A DNA stretch of 64,000 nt from Symbiodinium natans. Its lineage: Eukaryota > Sar > Dinophyceae > Suessiales > Symbiodiniaceae. The notes beneath the pieces are model-generated. The model saw only the letters and a program-made list of their open reading frames with translations. It searched no databases and was not told the origin of the DNA. The position numbers were made by a program, and so were the translations under genes. Of this stretch, positions 12,495 through 24,310 are shown one piece after another. Location: contig CAJNDS010000034.1 in the NCBI GenBank assembly GCA_905221605.1, positions 1-64,000 of the forward strand. Direction: 5' to 3'. Position 1 is the stretch's first letter, and every line of letters begins with the position of its first letter.

Positions 12495-13535
12495 CTACAG
12501 TGAAACGCTGACAAGGCAGCTTGATGCTGCTTGCTTGCCTTCGGAGCATCCACCCGATTCCTGCAGACTTCTGGCTGTTTGGCTTGCCATGTCGTGCGAT
12601 GCTGGAGTCGTCCCTCCGCTGCCAATTGTGCTCAAGGCTTTTTCCATTTTACTACAAACTTCTACGTGCCGTTCCCCGAACATGTCCGTCCTAGCTGCAG
12701 ACACTGCAGACGTCAGCTGTGGCAGCGATGGAAGAGAAGCAGAGCGACTACCTGAATGGGTCGGCATCTTCCTTTTAACTTTGGGCTGCTCACCACCATC
12801 TGTGCAATGGTGCACAAGTAGCAGGTAGCTCTTTCCAAGTTGCCCAGGCTGCGAGTCCGATTGGGGAGGCCCCCGCGAACCTTCGTCCATGCGGCTATGC
12901 CGGATGGCTAGGACTAGGAGCCAGGACACGCTCTGGCAGGCGTTAACAGCAGCACTTCCATAGGCCCAGACTTGATGGAAGTCTGCCGGAATCTGTTTGC
13001 CGTCACTGCTCCTGTGCAGCCGCAGGCTGCGAACTTGAACAGGTGCTACTTCATGCGGTGCAGTGCCAACATCCGGAAGACAATTGCAGCCGCCTCCTCT
13101 CTTCACTGCATAGTGGAGCTGGTACCTTCCGCGCCAATTGCATCTTTGCAGTTGGCACCTCAGGGCGTATCTTGGAGAGCGCCGATGAGTTCAGCTGGTC
13201 TGAGCCCGGAAGCCTCTGGAAGGCGTTCAGGCCATTTGCGGCACTCCCAGTGCAGCCCATCCTGGCAAACTTGCGAAACATCGCAAGAAAACTTGTGCTC
13301 ATTGAAGGAATGCTTGGGGAGATTTGGGCCTGTGCTTGAAGCACTGGCGACAAGCCAGCTGCCAAGCGCCGGCCGAGGCTACCCAGGGCAAGGCCACGAG
13401 AGCAGTAGCCTCCACATGCATCACTGATGCCTCTGACCAGCCTTTTGGCACCTCAACGCACTCCTGACCTTTCCGCACCGGTGGCAAGTGGAACTCCTGC
13501 GAAGTCGCTTTGACTTCGACATCCAGTGGCAAAAG
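12495..13535 (-). CDS. Exon-like segments of an unrecognised minus-strand gene
   Basis: On the minus strand a frame starting at an ATG near 13532 begins MPLDVEVKATSQEFHLPPV, followed by segments near 13320-13180 and 13090-12600 that are open and protein-like. A polar stretch near 12760-12600 contains SLPSLPQLTSAVSAARTDMF. I see no known domain, and several frames compete. The gene call is tentative. Confidence 0.3.
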
Positions 13536-13559
13536 GAAACAAGCACATCAAGACATGCT

Positions 13560-14210
13560 GGATGACGATGAGCAGCTACTGGCTAATTAAGGAAAAGCCT
13601 CCTGCACTTTGGGTGCAACTCTGCAGGTCCACCGGTGATTGATGGCTGAATGTGGTTTACACAATTTCCTGCTTGTTGTAAATCGTGATAAGGAAGCAAC
13701 CCCTTCACCGCAATGTACGTTGTATGTGGCATTTACTCATCTTTAACCCAACCTCAGTGGGACCATCCATCATCACTCGAGACCCCCCATGGAGGTTTAA
13801 GGCCATACCATATTTGGGCTTCGGATGCAGATGATCCGGACAGAGACGCATGGCAAGCCTTTGAAAGCCGTAGATTGCGACTGCCTTCTAAATTGCTGCA
13901 AAAAGATGGCACCCCTCCTCGACACCGGTCTTCACTTGAGCGTGGGCTGCCGCGGCCATTCTGTAATGCTGCGGAACTACAACAAAGACAAGTTGTTAGT
14001 TTTTTCTGTATAGGTCTCAAAACAGCAACAAAACATGCTGGACTAGGCTGCAGTGTGCCAGGTAACAAACTACTGAAGTACTCGCAACGTGTCGCGGCAA
14101 GCTGAGATTCGGGAGCTCCGGCGCGGCTGGGCAACTGAGCTTTGAACATGAACTCCTCGATCTCGAAATGACTTCTAAACTCTAAACCTCCAAAGCCTAA
14201 GCTTCCGACA
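13560..14210. other. Stretch without recognised gene
   Basis: Short open frames on both strands only. Nothing supportable was seen before the fold-back repeat at 14213. Confidence 0.4.
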
Positions 14211-14212
14211 TT

Positions 14213-14298
14213 CGGGGTACCTTCTTGGGGTCCTTATCAGAAGGGATCCTACTATATCAGGGTCTACTTTCGGGTTCCCTTATTTTCGTAAACCCCCA
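14213..14298. repeat. Dispersed fold-back element, copy 1
   Basis: It runs from GGGGTACCTTCTTGGGGTCC through CCTACTATATCAGGGTCTAC to TTTTCGTAAACCCCC. It aligns along most of its length with copies at 25307-25394 and 52876-52975. The middle motif CCTACTAT and the end CGTAARCCCCC are shared by all three. Confidence 0.8.
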
Positions 14299-14299
14299 G

Positions 14300-15045
14300 C
14301 GAAGGCTGCCAAGCCCAGCACTCAAGCCTGCGCATCTCGCAAGCGCTGGGTTCACCTGGGCAGAGAAGTACTGTGAGCAGGTCCCCTTCTTCGAGCTCTT
14401 TGTGTCGGGCTCCTTTTTTGGGCGCATCCTCCAGTTCTCGAGACCAAATAGCACAATATAGGGATCCTGATTTGAAAGAACCCCCGCATGGACGACCGCG
14501 CTGGCTCTCAAGGTACTGAGTGCCAGGGCCTGCCAAACCGACCTGTGCACCTTTTCCGGGGGCATGCGCCACTCGTTTGCACGGACAGCCCTCCTCTCCG
14601 CAACCACTCATTTCATGGTAGCAGATTAGAGACTGCATTGAGGAGCTAGTCAGCCACTGGTGACAGGCCAAGAGAATCTGAGGAAACAAGATGTCACCGA
14701 AGTGGGTAGCTCGCGCAGCCACTGCTCTTCCGAGCGTGAGACCGTGTGAGACACTCAACTTTGGGCGGCGGGATTGCGGCGGGGCAATTGCTGCAAATGG
14801 CATCTGGATCCTACAGCACATGTCACATGAAGAACAGCACGAAGTCCGTGGAATTGCGGGTTCCGCAGGCAAAGCAGCGCTCTTGTGCGCTGCGCTGCGT
14901 GTTGCAGCGGTCTTTCCTACCTGTACATTGAAGTGGTAAAGAAGATACACTTTGGCACCCTCAACACGTGTCCAAGCCACCGTGATGTGGCCAGTCCTCC
15001 TCCGTTTCTTCGTGTTCTGGGATTATCATGGCATCTTTGTCCATG
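14300..15045 (-). CDS. Possible exons of an unrecognised minus-strand gene
   Basis: The best segment, near 15010-14935, encodes ITVAWTRVEGAKVYLLYHFN and is followed by a GTAGGAAAG donor. The pattern resembles the first strands of a fibronectin-type III domain (V.W..V.GA..Y), but one strand pair is weak evidence. A long in-frame extension downstream ends inside the fold-back repeat and is probably not coding throughout. Confidence 0.25.
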
Positions 15046-15535
15046 AATCCTGAGCGCAGTTGAGAATGGCATACTACGGCATAGCACCACCAGAGATAAT
15101 CACCAAATCCATATGTCACATCATAACACAAGGGAACCCCGAAAGGCGTACTCCCAGGCGACCCTGGACCTCAACCCTTCAAAAAGGACTTCGACCAAGG
15201 ACAGAGAAGGGTTTGCGGAACTTTATGTTCTCCACAACCGCCTCTGATCTCGCCCGACAGAGACGGACTTAAACGAACTTTTTCCACGGTTCACGCGGTG
15301 TCCGTCCTTTGGGGGGGGGGGTGCCTTCTGTTTGCCCCTGACCATTAGATCTGCTCTGAATCTGCTGCTCAGCTACGTGCGACGGCATTCAGCATGTCCA
15401 CCTGCGTCGCCTCACGAGCAGAGCGGCCCGAGCGCGTTTCTGATTCTGCTTGTGTCGAGATGGGTCCGTTCTTTACGGTCTGCATAGTCGTGCATCGAAG
15501 TCTAATGAGTCGAGCAGGACATGCACCACTGTGTC

Positions 15536-15606
15536 CTAAACCCTAACCCTGAAAACCTAAAACTCTAAACCCTAAACTGGCCCTAAACCCTAAACCCTAA
15601 ACCCTG
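15536..15606. repeat. Interstitial telomere-like tract (CCCTAAA)n
   Basis: Imperfect then perfect CCCTAAA units, ending with three consecutive copies. TTTAGGG is the plant- and dinoflagellate-type telomere unit. Shorter tracts of the same unit occur elsewhere in the window. Confidence 0.9.
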
Positions 15607-16319
15607 TGCGTGCCTTGAGATGCTCGAGGCCCTGCTCATGCAGCTGGAGCAGCTCGAAGTGGCAGCGGCCCACGTCAGGAGTCCGTCGGCGTAAGCGCTC
15701 AATGGTGTTGACCTCAGTGTGGAACTGAGGTCGAGTGGGTTTGGGTCATGCCATGGGTTCCTGGGATTTTGTTGACCTCAGAATAGAGCTGAGGTCGAGG
15801 GGGTTTTAGGGACTTCATGCCATGGGTTCCTGAGTTCTTCTTGATCTTCATGCCAAGTAGCCGTTGTGTGTCCTTATTGGCAGCTGAGGCAAGCATGACC
15901 CACTAGCTGGAGGCTTGCTTACATTGGCGCTTCTCAAGTAAGTAGTGGTGGAAAGCCAGGTCTCTTCGCCACTGATGCAGGATGTTGCGGCACACCGCGT
16001 TGAGGTTCCCCAGACTACTGGCAGCCATACCCTTTTCAACATACCTGAGCCGGTGCTACACATCAGTACTTCAGTACTTCAAAACTTGTGCTAGCAAAGC
16101 CTACTTACTGCAGTCGCTAGAGGTTGCCAGGTTCAGTTCTCTTGCACGCTCCTTGAAGATTCTAAACCATCCTGAAACATCTCGAAACTCAACATCATCC
16201 AGCTGCTTGATCAAGGTCTGTCTGCTGTCAGACAGAGCCGCCTGAGCAAAAGAGGCCACAAAGCAATCTCCACTCCGAAGTCGAACAGGAAGATTTTAGA
16301 GTGATGCTTATTACAGTAG

Positions 16320-17590
16320 TTATTCATATGGCATGATCTGGCATGCACTGCATGACATCGAGTCATAACGGGGCTGGCGCCGCTTACTTCGTAAAGATCG
16401 CTTGCGTGGTGCAATATTACCACCAGGCTCCCCTTGGCTTTCGTAGCTAATTCTGCGAAGCGCCTGCAACTCTGGGAGCTTCTTCAACTCCTCCCTGGCT
16501 TCCTGCAGATCTGCAGAGATCTGCAAAGTGCACGAAAGATCCGGCTCATTGTTTCGCGCGCGGCTGATGGTCCTCGAGCTCCCGCTCCACAGCTCTTCGC
16601 CGTTGTACCTTTCATGTCCAGTAAGCCTAAGGGCTGCTTCCGTGCTGCCCACGGAGTTTTTTTTGCTTTGGGGGGGGATGTAACTGAAGGCCTCTTCACG
16701 CAGCTGCTCCTGCAGCTCACAAATCTTCTCCATGTGCTCCTAGGCCATTGCGAGTCGCTGTCGACTGCCACTGCTTTAGATATTCCGATAAGAAGCCTTG
16801 GCATGACGTCGGCGTACATCTCTCTCCTTTGGCAGGTGGCAGCAAGGGGAGGGGGGCTTGGCCCGACAACACGCTGTCGAAGCAGCAATGGTATATGAAT
16901 TGTCAAGGGGCGATCCATTTTGCATAGGGTGTGCCCACCCAAAGCTCTGCCGTTTCCCCGGGAACATCGGAGTTGAAATCCTCGATGGCCACTTCGCTGC
17001 GAATCAATGAATGAACTGCAACCCACTGCACCAGCATCAGAGGCACACCACACATAATCCGAGGCGCCACATGGTACTTGAAAGAATTCTGAAGATTCTT
17101 CATGGTCTCTGCGGTGCCGTCTGGTGTGGCGGGTCCTGCGTCGAGTATGTTCGAAGTGTGCTGACGACCCGCTTCCATTCACAGCCCAGCGCCCTTGGGC
17201 GCTGGGGCTTGTCAGGTGCCAACTCAAAAGGTCCTACACCGATAGCATCTGGGCTTACCATCGAGTTGTCCTGAAATGCGGCTACACGATGCTGTTTACA
17301 AGCAGAGACCAAGAAAAGGCATCTCAGCTATCTGAGCTCTCCGAGCTGTGCATCCGAGCAGCCCGGAGGTGTGCCTCTCGCGTGCAGGCACCCCCGGCGC
17401 CCAGCACGGCCATGCCACGGGACACAAGGCTCCGGTGCTGCATCCTTTCTCGCTCGACTATGAAAGGCCCTTGCCAAATGGCTGCAAAAATTCCCGGTCG
17501 TAGTGCGGCTGCAAAAAGTGCACAGCCGGTACCTGCGTTGATCTGCATGGCAAGTGACTGCAACATCCGTTTCAGGTCCGGGCAGTAGCA
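16320..17590 (-). CDS. Exon-like segments of an unrecognised minus-strand gene
   Basis: Three open minus-strand segments look coding. About 17566-17330 starts MLQSLAMQINAGTGCALFAA. About 17130-16910 contains FKYHVAPRIMCGVPLMLVQW and RSEVAIEDFNSDVPGETAEL. About 16733-16440 starts MEKICELQEQLREEAFSYIP and continues with a Glu/Leu-rich, coiled-coil-like part (ADLQEAREELKKLPELQALR). A short exon-like piece near 17280 (DNSM, between cag and GTAAGC) has good splice borders. No family was recognised. Confidence 0.4.
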
Positions 17591-17773
17591 GTGGCTTCCC
17601 AGTGAAAGCTGTCCAAAGCTGCTCCTGGGAGATCAGGGACTCCTTCTAGCAAATCCAATATTGAACATGCACCCCAGAACTAGCAGGAATCAGCTGCCAG
17701 GAACTAGCTGTTTCAAGGCATCCGAAACTTTTTCGCGTGTCAGATTCGGGGGCCAACCTTCAGGTTCATAGGC

Positions 17774-18876
17774 TCATCTTTGTCTGGCAAACCGAGCCAG
17801 AAACCGCCGCACCACTTGCGGAGAGCTCGTGTCAGAAAACTTTGGCAAGCGGTGACGCTGATTGTGTTGCAGCACGAGGGGTTGCATGTAAAGGAGAGTG
17901 GTAGTGTCAAAGCGCGAAGCGGAGTACCATCCGTCCGTGCTGTAGTCCCCTATAAAAAGGCATGGCAGTGTTAGGGTGCCCCGAGGACCGAGGTATGGCG
18001 CCGGGACATTGCGAGGTAGGCCCCACCCGCCGACCGACTCGAAGTGACCCGGGTTCACGGCCCCACTGAAACTCACCACGAAGCGTGGCATAAAGGCCCC
18101 GAGAAATCGAGGATCTCCACGATGATGCAGCAGCGCGATCGAATGCACCTGAACTACCCTGCAGTAGACAGGGGGAAGCTTCTCTGACATGTCGGAGAGC
18201 TGTGTGTGTGTGTGCACATGCAGAACGTATAATGTATAGACTGTATAGACGCCATGCCCACTTCCATGCAGTGCTTTCTCTTCTTCTTTTTTGGCGGGGG
18301 GAGGGGGTAGTTGTCATAGGGAGCCTTATGTCCAGAAAAGGGAACGTGATTCGCCGGGCCATGAGACTGAAAACAGAAAGGGAAGTGCCCAACGCCACCG
18401 AACCGAGGCACCATCTCGGCCCCTTGTGAGAACCCCACCACACCATCGTACGGTGGGCTCGCACCCTGGAGCTCTTCTGCGATCTTCGTCAGGGACATCT
18501 CCATCTCCGCCCAGTCCAGGGGTCGATCTCCTTTGCCTTCCTCATCATACCTCCACCACATGTGCCTGTCTGCACGCGTGAGGTCTGGATATGGTGCAGC
18601 AATGCACCGGCACTCAACTTCCAAGTTCGCAGGGTCATCGTTGGCCAGCACTTCTTGTAAGAAGTTCTCCAAGTGTTGACAGAACTGGCGATGTTTGTCT
18701 CCATGCCCATGCAGTGCCAGCAGCCTCAAAAGCTTGGGCTCGGATGCCTTTCTCGAGGATGACACATTGATGACAACCATCCTACAGGGTTTGGTCTGAG
18801 CATCTGCAGCTGGAGCCAATGATGCGGATGCGCCCACTCTATCCGAGATCTGCACACTCAACCGGAGCATCTTCAC
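17774..18876 (-). CDS. FSH1/OVCA2-type serine hydrolase
   Basis: Two exons, 18876-18412 and 18148-17774, joined in phase across a GT-AG intron (18149-18411), give about 279 residues. The FSH1 family (PF03959) are small alpha/beta-hydrolases, often of unknown substrate. Visible marks are the N-terminal LRLLALHGHGDKHRQF (the LH.HG oxyanion region), the nucleophile elbow GFSQG with Ser150 just before the splice site, a following strand with FVVSFSGAV (family: vSGf), an acidic GDYSTD segment, and a C-terminal histidine in QRHRLPK before a helix (family: GH..P). The start could instead be the internal ATG at 18780 (MVVINVSS), which would remove a 32-residue leader. The family usually runs 200-280 residues. 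The HR in place of the usual GH near the catalytic histidine is a deviation worth checking. Confidence 0.82.
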
Positions 18877-19049
18877 ATCGCATAACTCAAAGCAGCTCTA
18901 AGCCTAAGCACGGGTCCATGTGGCGGTGTCCAGGCTCGAAGGCCTTGAAGGCTGTGGAGCAACCTTAGGCCGCTCGCCGCGATAAACTGTGACCAAAGAT
19001 CAAAGACGGTCCGCCCAAGTTCAGTCCCCCAGCTTCGCGCCTTGTCAGT

Positions 19050-20210
19050 CGCGTCCGTCTCAGGCCCTGCGATGCTGGGGCTGGCCCCCATAAGGCGCTG
19101 CGGAAGCCCTGCAAGGTGCTTGCGAGTTCGTACGCGGAGAATCCGCAGGAGCAAGGTTGGTCATACTGGCTAAGGTCTCAGCTGCACCCTCCCTGCGCGG
19201 ACAGCGCAGCAGGAAACCCACTTGGAGCCAACGCTTCGGAGAAGTCGGCATTCGACTCTGAGAGCGCCCACAGTACTCTCAGGCAGCAGAGATCTGAAGA
19301 GCTGAGCCAATGTTGACCCTCCAACTCCAGCTCAACACTGGCGTGACATTTACAGTGAAAAGGCCCAGGTCTGCAGCCACCATCTCACAATGCCTCGATA
19401 TGCCTCGATGATATCTGAGCTCTCCTGGTGTGGCGGCTGACTTAAGCGTCACTCCCTAGGACTCGCTAGGCAACCCGACCGCAGCTTTGTACTGCGAGCA
19501 GTTGCCTTGGAGCTCCTAGAGTATTCCTAGGTCCTAGAGTTACGAGGCGGCCCAACAGTCCATTGCTGTTGCGCTGCCCCAAAGCCAAACAAGTCCCTGA
19601 GGCTTCTGGCAGCCATGAGGACCGCTGGGAATGTTCAGCCCCATCTATCTGCGACGCAGATTCGCTAAATGGCTAAGTAAGCAATTTGAGAGACTGGGAG
19701 ACTCCCCTGGCGCAGAATCGGGTTTGTTCAGATACACGATGCGGCAAGCGCAGGTATTTCAAGTCGAATGAGTGGTGTAGCGGGTGTTGCGCTGGAGGAC
19801 AAAAGGCAAGCGCTTTGACGAGTCCACCGCAAGCAGCCGAGTGCGTCACACCAACATGCTGCTGCCCAGGAGCTTTTGCGGGTTCTGAAGCAGGGCTGGA
19901 TCCAACAACGAGTTGAAAGACTAGAGACTCTTCGACATCAGTGCAGGGCGAATGCTTGGATAACACAACAATTAAACTAAACTAAACTAAACTAAACTAA
20001 ACTAAACTAAACTAAGCAACATACAGCAGCTTTGCAATGACCACACAGGGCCCAGCGGCCTTTCTCCAGGACGTGCGGTAGGTGTCCTGGCGCCCGGCAT
20101 GATTGTCCATCCTTGCCAGAGCTTGACACTGAGCTGCACAAAACAAAAGTCAACTCACACGGTCTGAGCGGCTTTTGGTAGCCATCAATGTACTTCTTGC
20201 CGTGCACTGC
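19050..20210 (-). CDS. Exon-like segments upstream of the FSH1-type gene
   Basis: Minus-strand pieces with protein-like translations include about 20207-20165 (MHGKKYIDGYQKPLRP, then a GTGTGAG donor), about 20130-20030 after ttgtgcag (contains LARMDNHAGRQDTYRTSW), about 19960-19680 (contains VEESLVFQLVVGSSPASEPA), and about 19270-19080 (FSEALAPSGFPAALSAQ, then YELASTLQGFRSALWG). I cannot join them or name a family; plus-strand alternatives exist for some. Confidence 0.3.
19973..20014. repeat. Microsatellite (TAAAC)n
   Basis: About eight uninterrupted copies of the 5-bp unit TAAAC. Confidence 0.95.
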
Positions 20211-20214
20211 CTAT

Positions 20215-21990
20215 CAGGAAACAGGCAAAACTGCTCGGGACCCGAACATATGGAAGCCTTAAGGTTATGAATGAAACTTCGGCCCACAACTTTTTCAAAG
20301 AACGCCTCTGTGGTTTCCCAGGTGCCAGCACCAACGAAGTGGTCCTACCGATTCCAATCTCTGTCTTCGACGCAGCAGAGAAAAGAAACAAGCTGGGCGC
20401 ACACGAGGCTTGTTGGCATGCCGGCGGCCACCAGCGGCCGGCTCATCCTTTCGCTTGTCAGGTGTCGGTGTTGCACCTACGGCCTAGCGGAACGCCACTG
20501 TAGGACCGTAGGAGCTTGGAGCCAGGCAGTGTTGGTGCCTCGGGCTGCAGACAGTTGTGTGGGTGAACCGCCGATGTTGTTAGAGATTGTCTTAGACTCA
20601 CGGATGCAACAGCGCCCTGGTTCTTATCCAATGGTGTTGAAATTGAAAAAATCAATGTGTTTTCGGGGGCCGTGGCACCATTCGAGACATATCTGCATTC
20701 GTTTCACACAACTGCCCGCCACTTATGCAAGAGTAGTGGTCATCGTGAGCGGTGTGGGTACCATTCGCAAAGACAGTGGATCTTGGATGTGGCCGTGATG
20801 GTAGCTAAAGTAGTAGCGTGCGACCTGGGTTCACTCACGAAGCTCGCTTGGACACTAAGATCCCCACAGCCGAAATGTGCCATGTGGTCTTCACTGATGT
20901 GGTTCGATGGCCTAGCCAGCGTGCGGCCGGTCTTTTTTCAGCAGACCGGGACAGCTCCAGCTGTGATACCTGTTAACCGGCGCTGGCCCGCTTGCACCAC
21001 CAGCCATCAAGGCTCTTTCTCGGGCCTTGTAGGGATAGCTTGCTGGAGAGGGGTACACAGATCGCACCACGACGTTTGTCAAGCAAGCAGCTACCCTCGT
21101 GCCTCATTTTCTTTCTTCTGTTCCATGAGGTTGTCCACTGTTGGAATATACCTGCAAGGCTACACTCGGTAAAGTAAAGGCAAAATACCTGTCCAGAACT
21201 GCAGAAGCTGATTGGAATCCGAAGTGAAGCGGTGTCCCTCCAGCCCGGGGTTGGCAGTTAGACTCCGAGTCCGGTGCTAAAAGTATAGTGGAGGGCTCAT
21301 GGTTTCTGATTCTGACTTGAACTTTGGTGTCCGAAATAACCCGCTATGAAGCACACCGGGTAGGTATTACACCCTATATCCCATCTGCAATATCCTCCAG
21401 GTTACTAATTAAGTCCAAGCATGTTCAACATAGTTTGAGCTTCAACTCAACTCCTCGGCCGGCCTGCGGCCTTCCAATGTCGCTCGCAGTGAGGTGATGC
21501 CCTGCGGCTCGGCGGAAGAAACGCCATGAGTCACCTCACGCACACTCCAAGAGGGTGGAGGGGCATTCAAGAAAAGGGGCTGAGGGACGCTTTGGGTCGG
21601 GTGCTGCTGGGGATGCTAGGGTCTTTTGGGGTTGCAAGGACACCTCGATATTGCTCCTGCAGGAAGGCATCCCGTCGTACCCCCACGCAAACCCTGGACC
21701 GCGCTGTGCGTGAGGATCCTGCCATGTTCTGCTTCGGGAAGAGATGCCTGGACGCTGAGGATGCGGCTTCATAACCCTCTTAAACCCCATAAGGGAAAGC
21801 AAAACACATTCCAAGGGCCTAACTGGTCATGCAAATGTTTGCTCAGTTGGGGGTGGAAATTCTGGTTGAGGGTTTCAGAAGGTTGGGAGCATGGGCCCCC
21901 CCGCCTTTTCCCTTCACCTCCAGCTCGGCCGGTTTGGATGCCCAGCTTGGGATCCTTCGCGCTGCTTCGGGTTTCGAGGTGGGGGCTTCA
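20215..21990. other. Stretch without recognised gene
   Basis: Plus-strand frames reach 170-175 residues (20271-20798, 20657-21172), but they overlap in different frames and show no domain. A plus-strand phrase near 20880 (MCHVVFTDVV) recalls the FTD motif of class III nucleotide cyclases, but nothing around it supports that. Confidence 0.35.
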
Positions 21991-21999
21991 ACTAGGGTC

Positions 22000-23110
22000 T
22001 CGGGTTTGTCGGACTCTGGGGGGCTTCAGGAACTCAGGGGCTTCGAGTGGCTTTTGGGATGTTGGGGTTTTGGGCTTACGTGTAACGTGCAGAGAGGGAC
22101 GACCGCATCCGGAACGCTCTAATGACGAGGGCAGGGAGTGAGAGCGGCAGGGCAGCCGTCGCTGGAGTGGCTGGTTTTGTTGTCGCAACTCGCTGACACA
22201 GGTGGAACCGTTCCCCATGTTCGGCACATGTAGCTGCTCTCGGGTCTCCCGGAGCAGCCCCTCCCCCCTCCTCCCCCCTGCTACGGACATCGTGAGCCTG
22301 GCCCACCCCAAAAGGCCCAACCTTCCCAGGCCTTCACAGTACTGGACCCTTATCTTCTGCTTAAGACGCTTTCGAGACAATGCGCCCTCGGTCATCCCAA
22401 CTGCTGGCGCTGGGAATCCTGAATCCCTCATCGCAAAATCTGAAAGTGTGCTATGGCATGCGGCATTGCAGTTTCCAAAAAAGGGGCACAGGCTTAATTT
22501 CCGTATTTGGGGAATGAGGAAGGCTTCCTCGATCTCAACGGGAAGAACACTCACAGCAAGCTAGCGAGGCGAGCCTCCTTGAAGGCATTCTGCTGCATCT
22601 TGAGGTCCTTGTAATTGTCGCGCGAGGCACCCACTGCCTCTGCATTAGACCTCAGGGCAGGGAGAGGGGCCGGAGGCTCGGAAAAGTATCTAAGGGGGAA
22701 TGAGGCAGCTGTCCGGCCTGCTGGTTGGCAGGTCGGAATCAACCCTCTGATCAACCTTCTGCCGCTGAGTCGCCATCTCCTCGGGATCAGGGAACTGAGT
22801 GCCGAGTGCAACTGAGAGAGTAGCATGTGGTATAGCCGGATCATCACCGGATGTGGCCTGCGTCTCTTGCGCGAAGGAACCTGACCCAAGGATTCAGGAT
22901 CGTCACGCATGGTCCCGTCCAAGAAACCCTGGCTCCGCCGAGGAAAGGGCGTGGCACGAAATGGCCCGTGCCATAGCCTTTGGGGCGCCAGTCGGACTAT
23001 CATACAAGCAGACCCATGCGAATCCCCACCTCCGGATCGGCCCTGTTCTGGCTTCTGATTCGTGAGCTGCTCCTCCAGTTGATGCGCTCAGCTCTATTTG
23101 TGGCCCTCGC
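22000..23110 (-). CDS. Exon-like segments of an unrecognised minus-strand gene
   Basis: About 22653-22562 is a well-bounded exon: a pyrimidine-rich acceptor, then SNAEAVGASRDNYKDLKMQQ and NAFKEARLASLL, then a GTGAGTG donor. Upstream, about 22900-22720 encodes a polar segment containing EEMATQRQKVDQRVDSDLP, and about 23080-23000 encodes QLEEQLTNQKPEQGRSGGG. The Gln/Lys/Glu-rich helical character suggests a coiled coil. The product is not recognised. Confidence 0.4.
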
Positions 23111-23557
23111 ACGTTGATCATACTTTCGCCTGCATCTGCAGGATCCAGCGTGTCATGTCATCGCAACGGCCGGAAGGCAGGGACGGGCATGCAGCCTCGA
23201 AGGTCGCAGGGCAGCTCTTTACAGGGGTTAGAATGCTTCAGCACCAAGGCAATCATGCTGACTGCAGTCAGAATTCAATTTATGACTTCCTCGCATGTTC
23301 CGTCATCTCAAGGAAGGCAGATACAAAGAAGGTGAAACACGGAACATGCGCTGCACCCTTTTGGGTGGCTCTTGCTCCCGGCTCCTCTCATCAGTTCCCA
23401 ATGAGACCTGCCGATATCACCCAACATCCCGCTGCGGTTCAGATGCACAGCTACACCGGCACACCGCTCCGCTCGAACCACGATGGCTCTGCGCGATGGC
23501 TCTGCGCGATACGCAGTCGAGCCCTGCCATGCTGGCACATCATGGCTATATCCGTGA

Positions 23558-23851
23558 CTAGCCCATTCTGTTCGTCCAGTCAGTGGTGCCATACATATAG
23601 CGGCAGAACGGTGCGATCTTGCTGCCGGGGCCACTGTTCTCCAGGCGTGGAAACTCCCCCACTGACTTGGAGAATTTGTTTGAAAGGCCAAATCGGGGTG
23701 GCCTCATCTCAGTCGGATACCTGGAGCCGTACACAGAATTGCTGGTCGTGTATATGCACGCGCCCCCTGCTCGCTGGAATGTGGCGGATGGCCCCACGAT
23801 ATTGGGCGTGAAGAAGCATCGGGGATGTGAAAGGCTGGATTCATCCTCCAT
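23558..23851 (-). CDS. Piercer of microtubule wall (PIERCE1/2)-like axonemal protein
   Basis: A single open frame from an ATG at 23851 to a stop at 23558 gives 97 residues; the frame also stays open upstream to about 23920, so an earlier exon is possible. The core TTSNSVYGSRYPTE followed by LSNKFSK matches the Piercer/C9orf116 pattern (TSN..YGSR.PT ... SNKFS), in which these short motifs are the conserved part. Piercer proteins are microtubule inner proteins that bind inside doublet microtubules of cilia and flagella and help dock outer dynein arms. Dinoflagellates are flagellate, so the role fits. The assignment rests on a short motif and needs a profile search. No membrane or signal segment is seen. 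Confidence 0.55.
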   Translation of the reverse strand: MEDESSLSHPRCFFTPNIVGPSATFQRAGGACIYTTSNSVYGSRYPTEMRPPRFGLSNKFSKSVGEFPRLENSGPGSKIAPFCRYMYGTTDWTNRMG

Positions 23852-24197
23852 GATGCTCTCGTCAGCAAGATCCGGAAACCGCAGCTGATTTGGCTGAAGA
23901 TGGCTGCTCGAAAAATGCAAAGAGAAATCAAGTTGTGACTCGCAGCTCCTAGCAGCATGTCTCAGCAGGAGCAGCCCTGATCGTCATCATGCACACCATA
24001 TGAGCCCCTCTCTGCCTCGCCGATCGCATCTCGGATCGCCTAAGGCAAAAGCATTCGGCTTGCCCGGAGGCTTCTCAACACTTGTCGCCACTGAGGCACG
24101 GGCCAAGGCGCGTTTCCGCAACGCGGACTGGTTCAGTGTCTGTGCAGGACCAGCACTGGGTATGCAACGTACGCGTACACGCACCATCTTTCTGATG

Positions 24198-24310
24198 TAA
24201 TGTGTATAATATATATATACACACATATGTATGCATATGTAGGGTATAAGAGGAAAATATGTGTGATATATATATGTATACTAGAGTTGTAGCGAAAAAT
24301 AGACAAATAC
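24198..24310. repeat. AT/GT-rich microsatellite-like tract
   Basis: Runs of TATATA interspersed with CACATATGTATG-type repeats. A similar AT-rich tract lies at about 24820-24925. No gene was recognised between 23930 and 25300, apart from weak minus-strand open segments near 24655-24400 and 25100-24935. Confidence 0.8.

Noticed and set aside
16484-17227. 247-residue minus-strand open frame
   Set aside because: It runs through intron-like sequence in a frame different from the better coding segments in the same place, and its composition is that of a shadow frame.
20870-20935. FTD-like phrase recalling class III nucleotide cyclases (plus strand)
   Set aside because: Only one short motif, without the neighbouring Gly or the second metal-binding Asp, and on the unexpected strand.
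23098-23811. 237-residue plus-strand open frame
   Set aside because: It is Ser/Arg/Cys/Trp-rich with no domain and overlaps the Piercer-like frame, whose motif match is much better.
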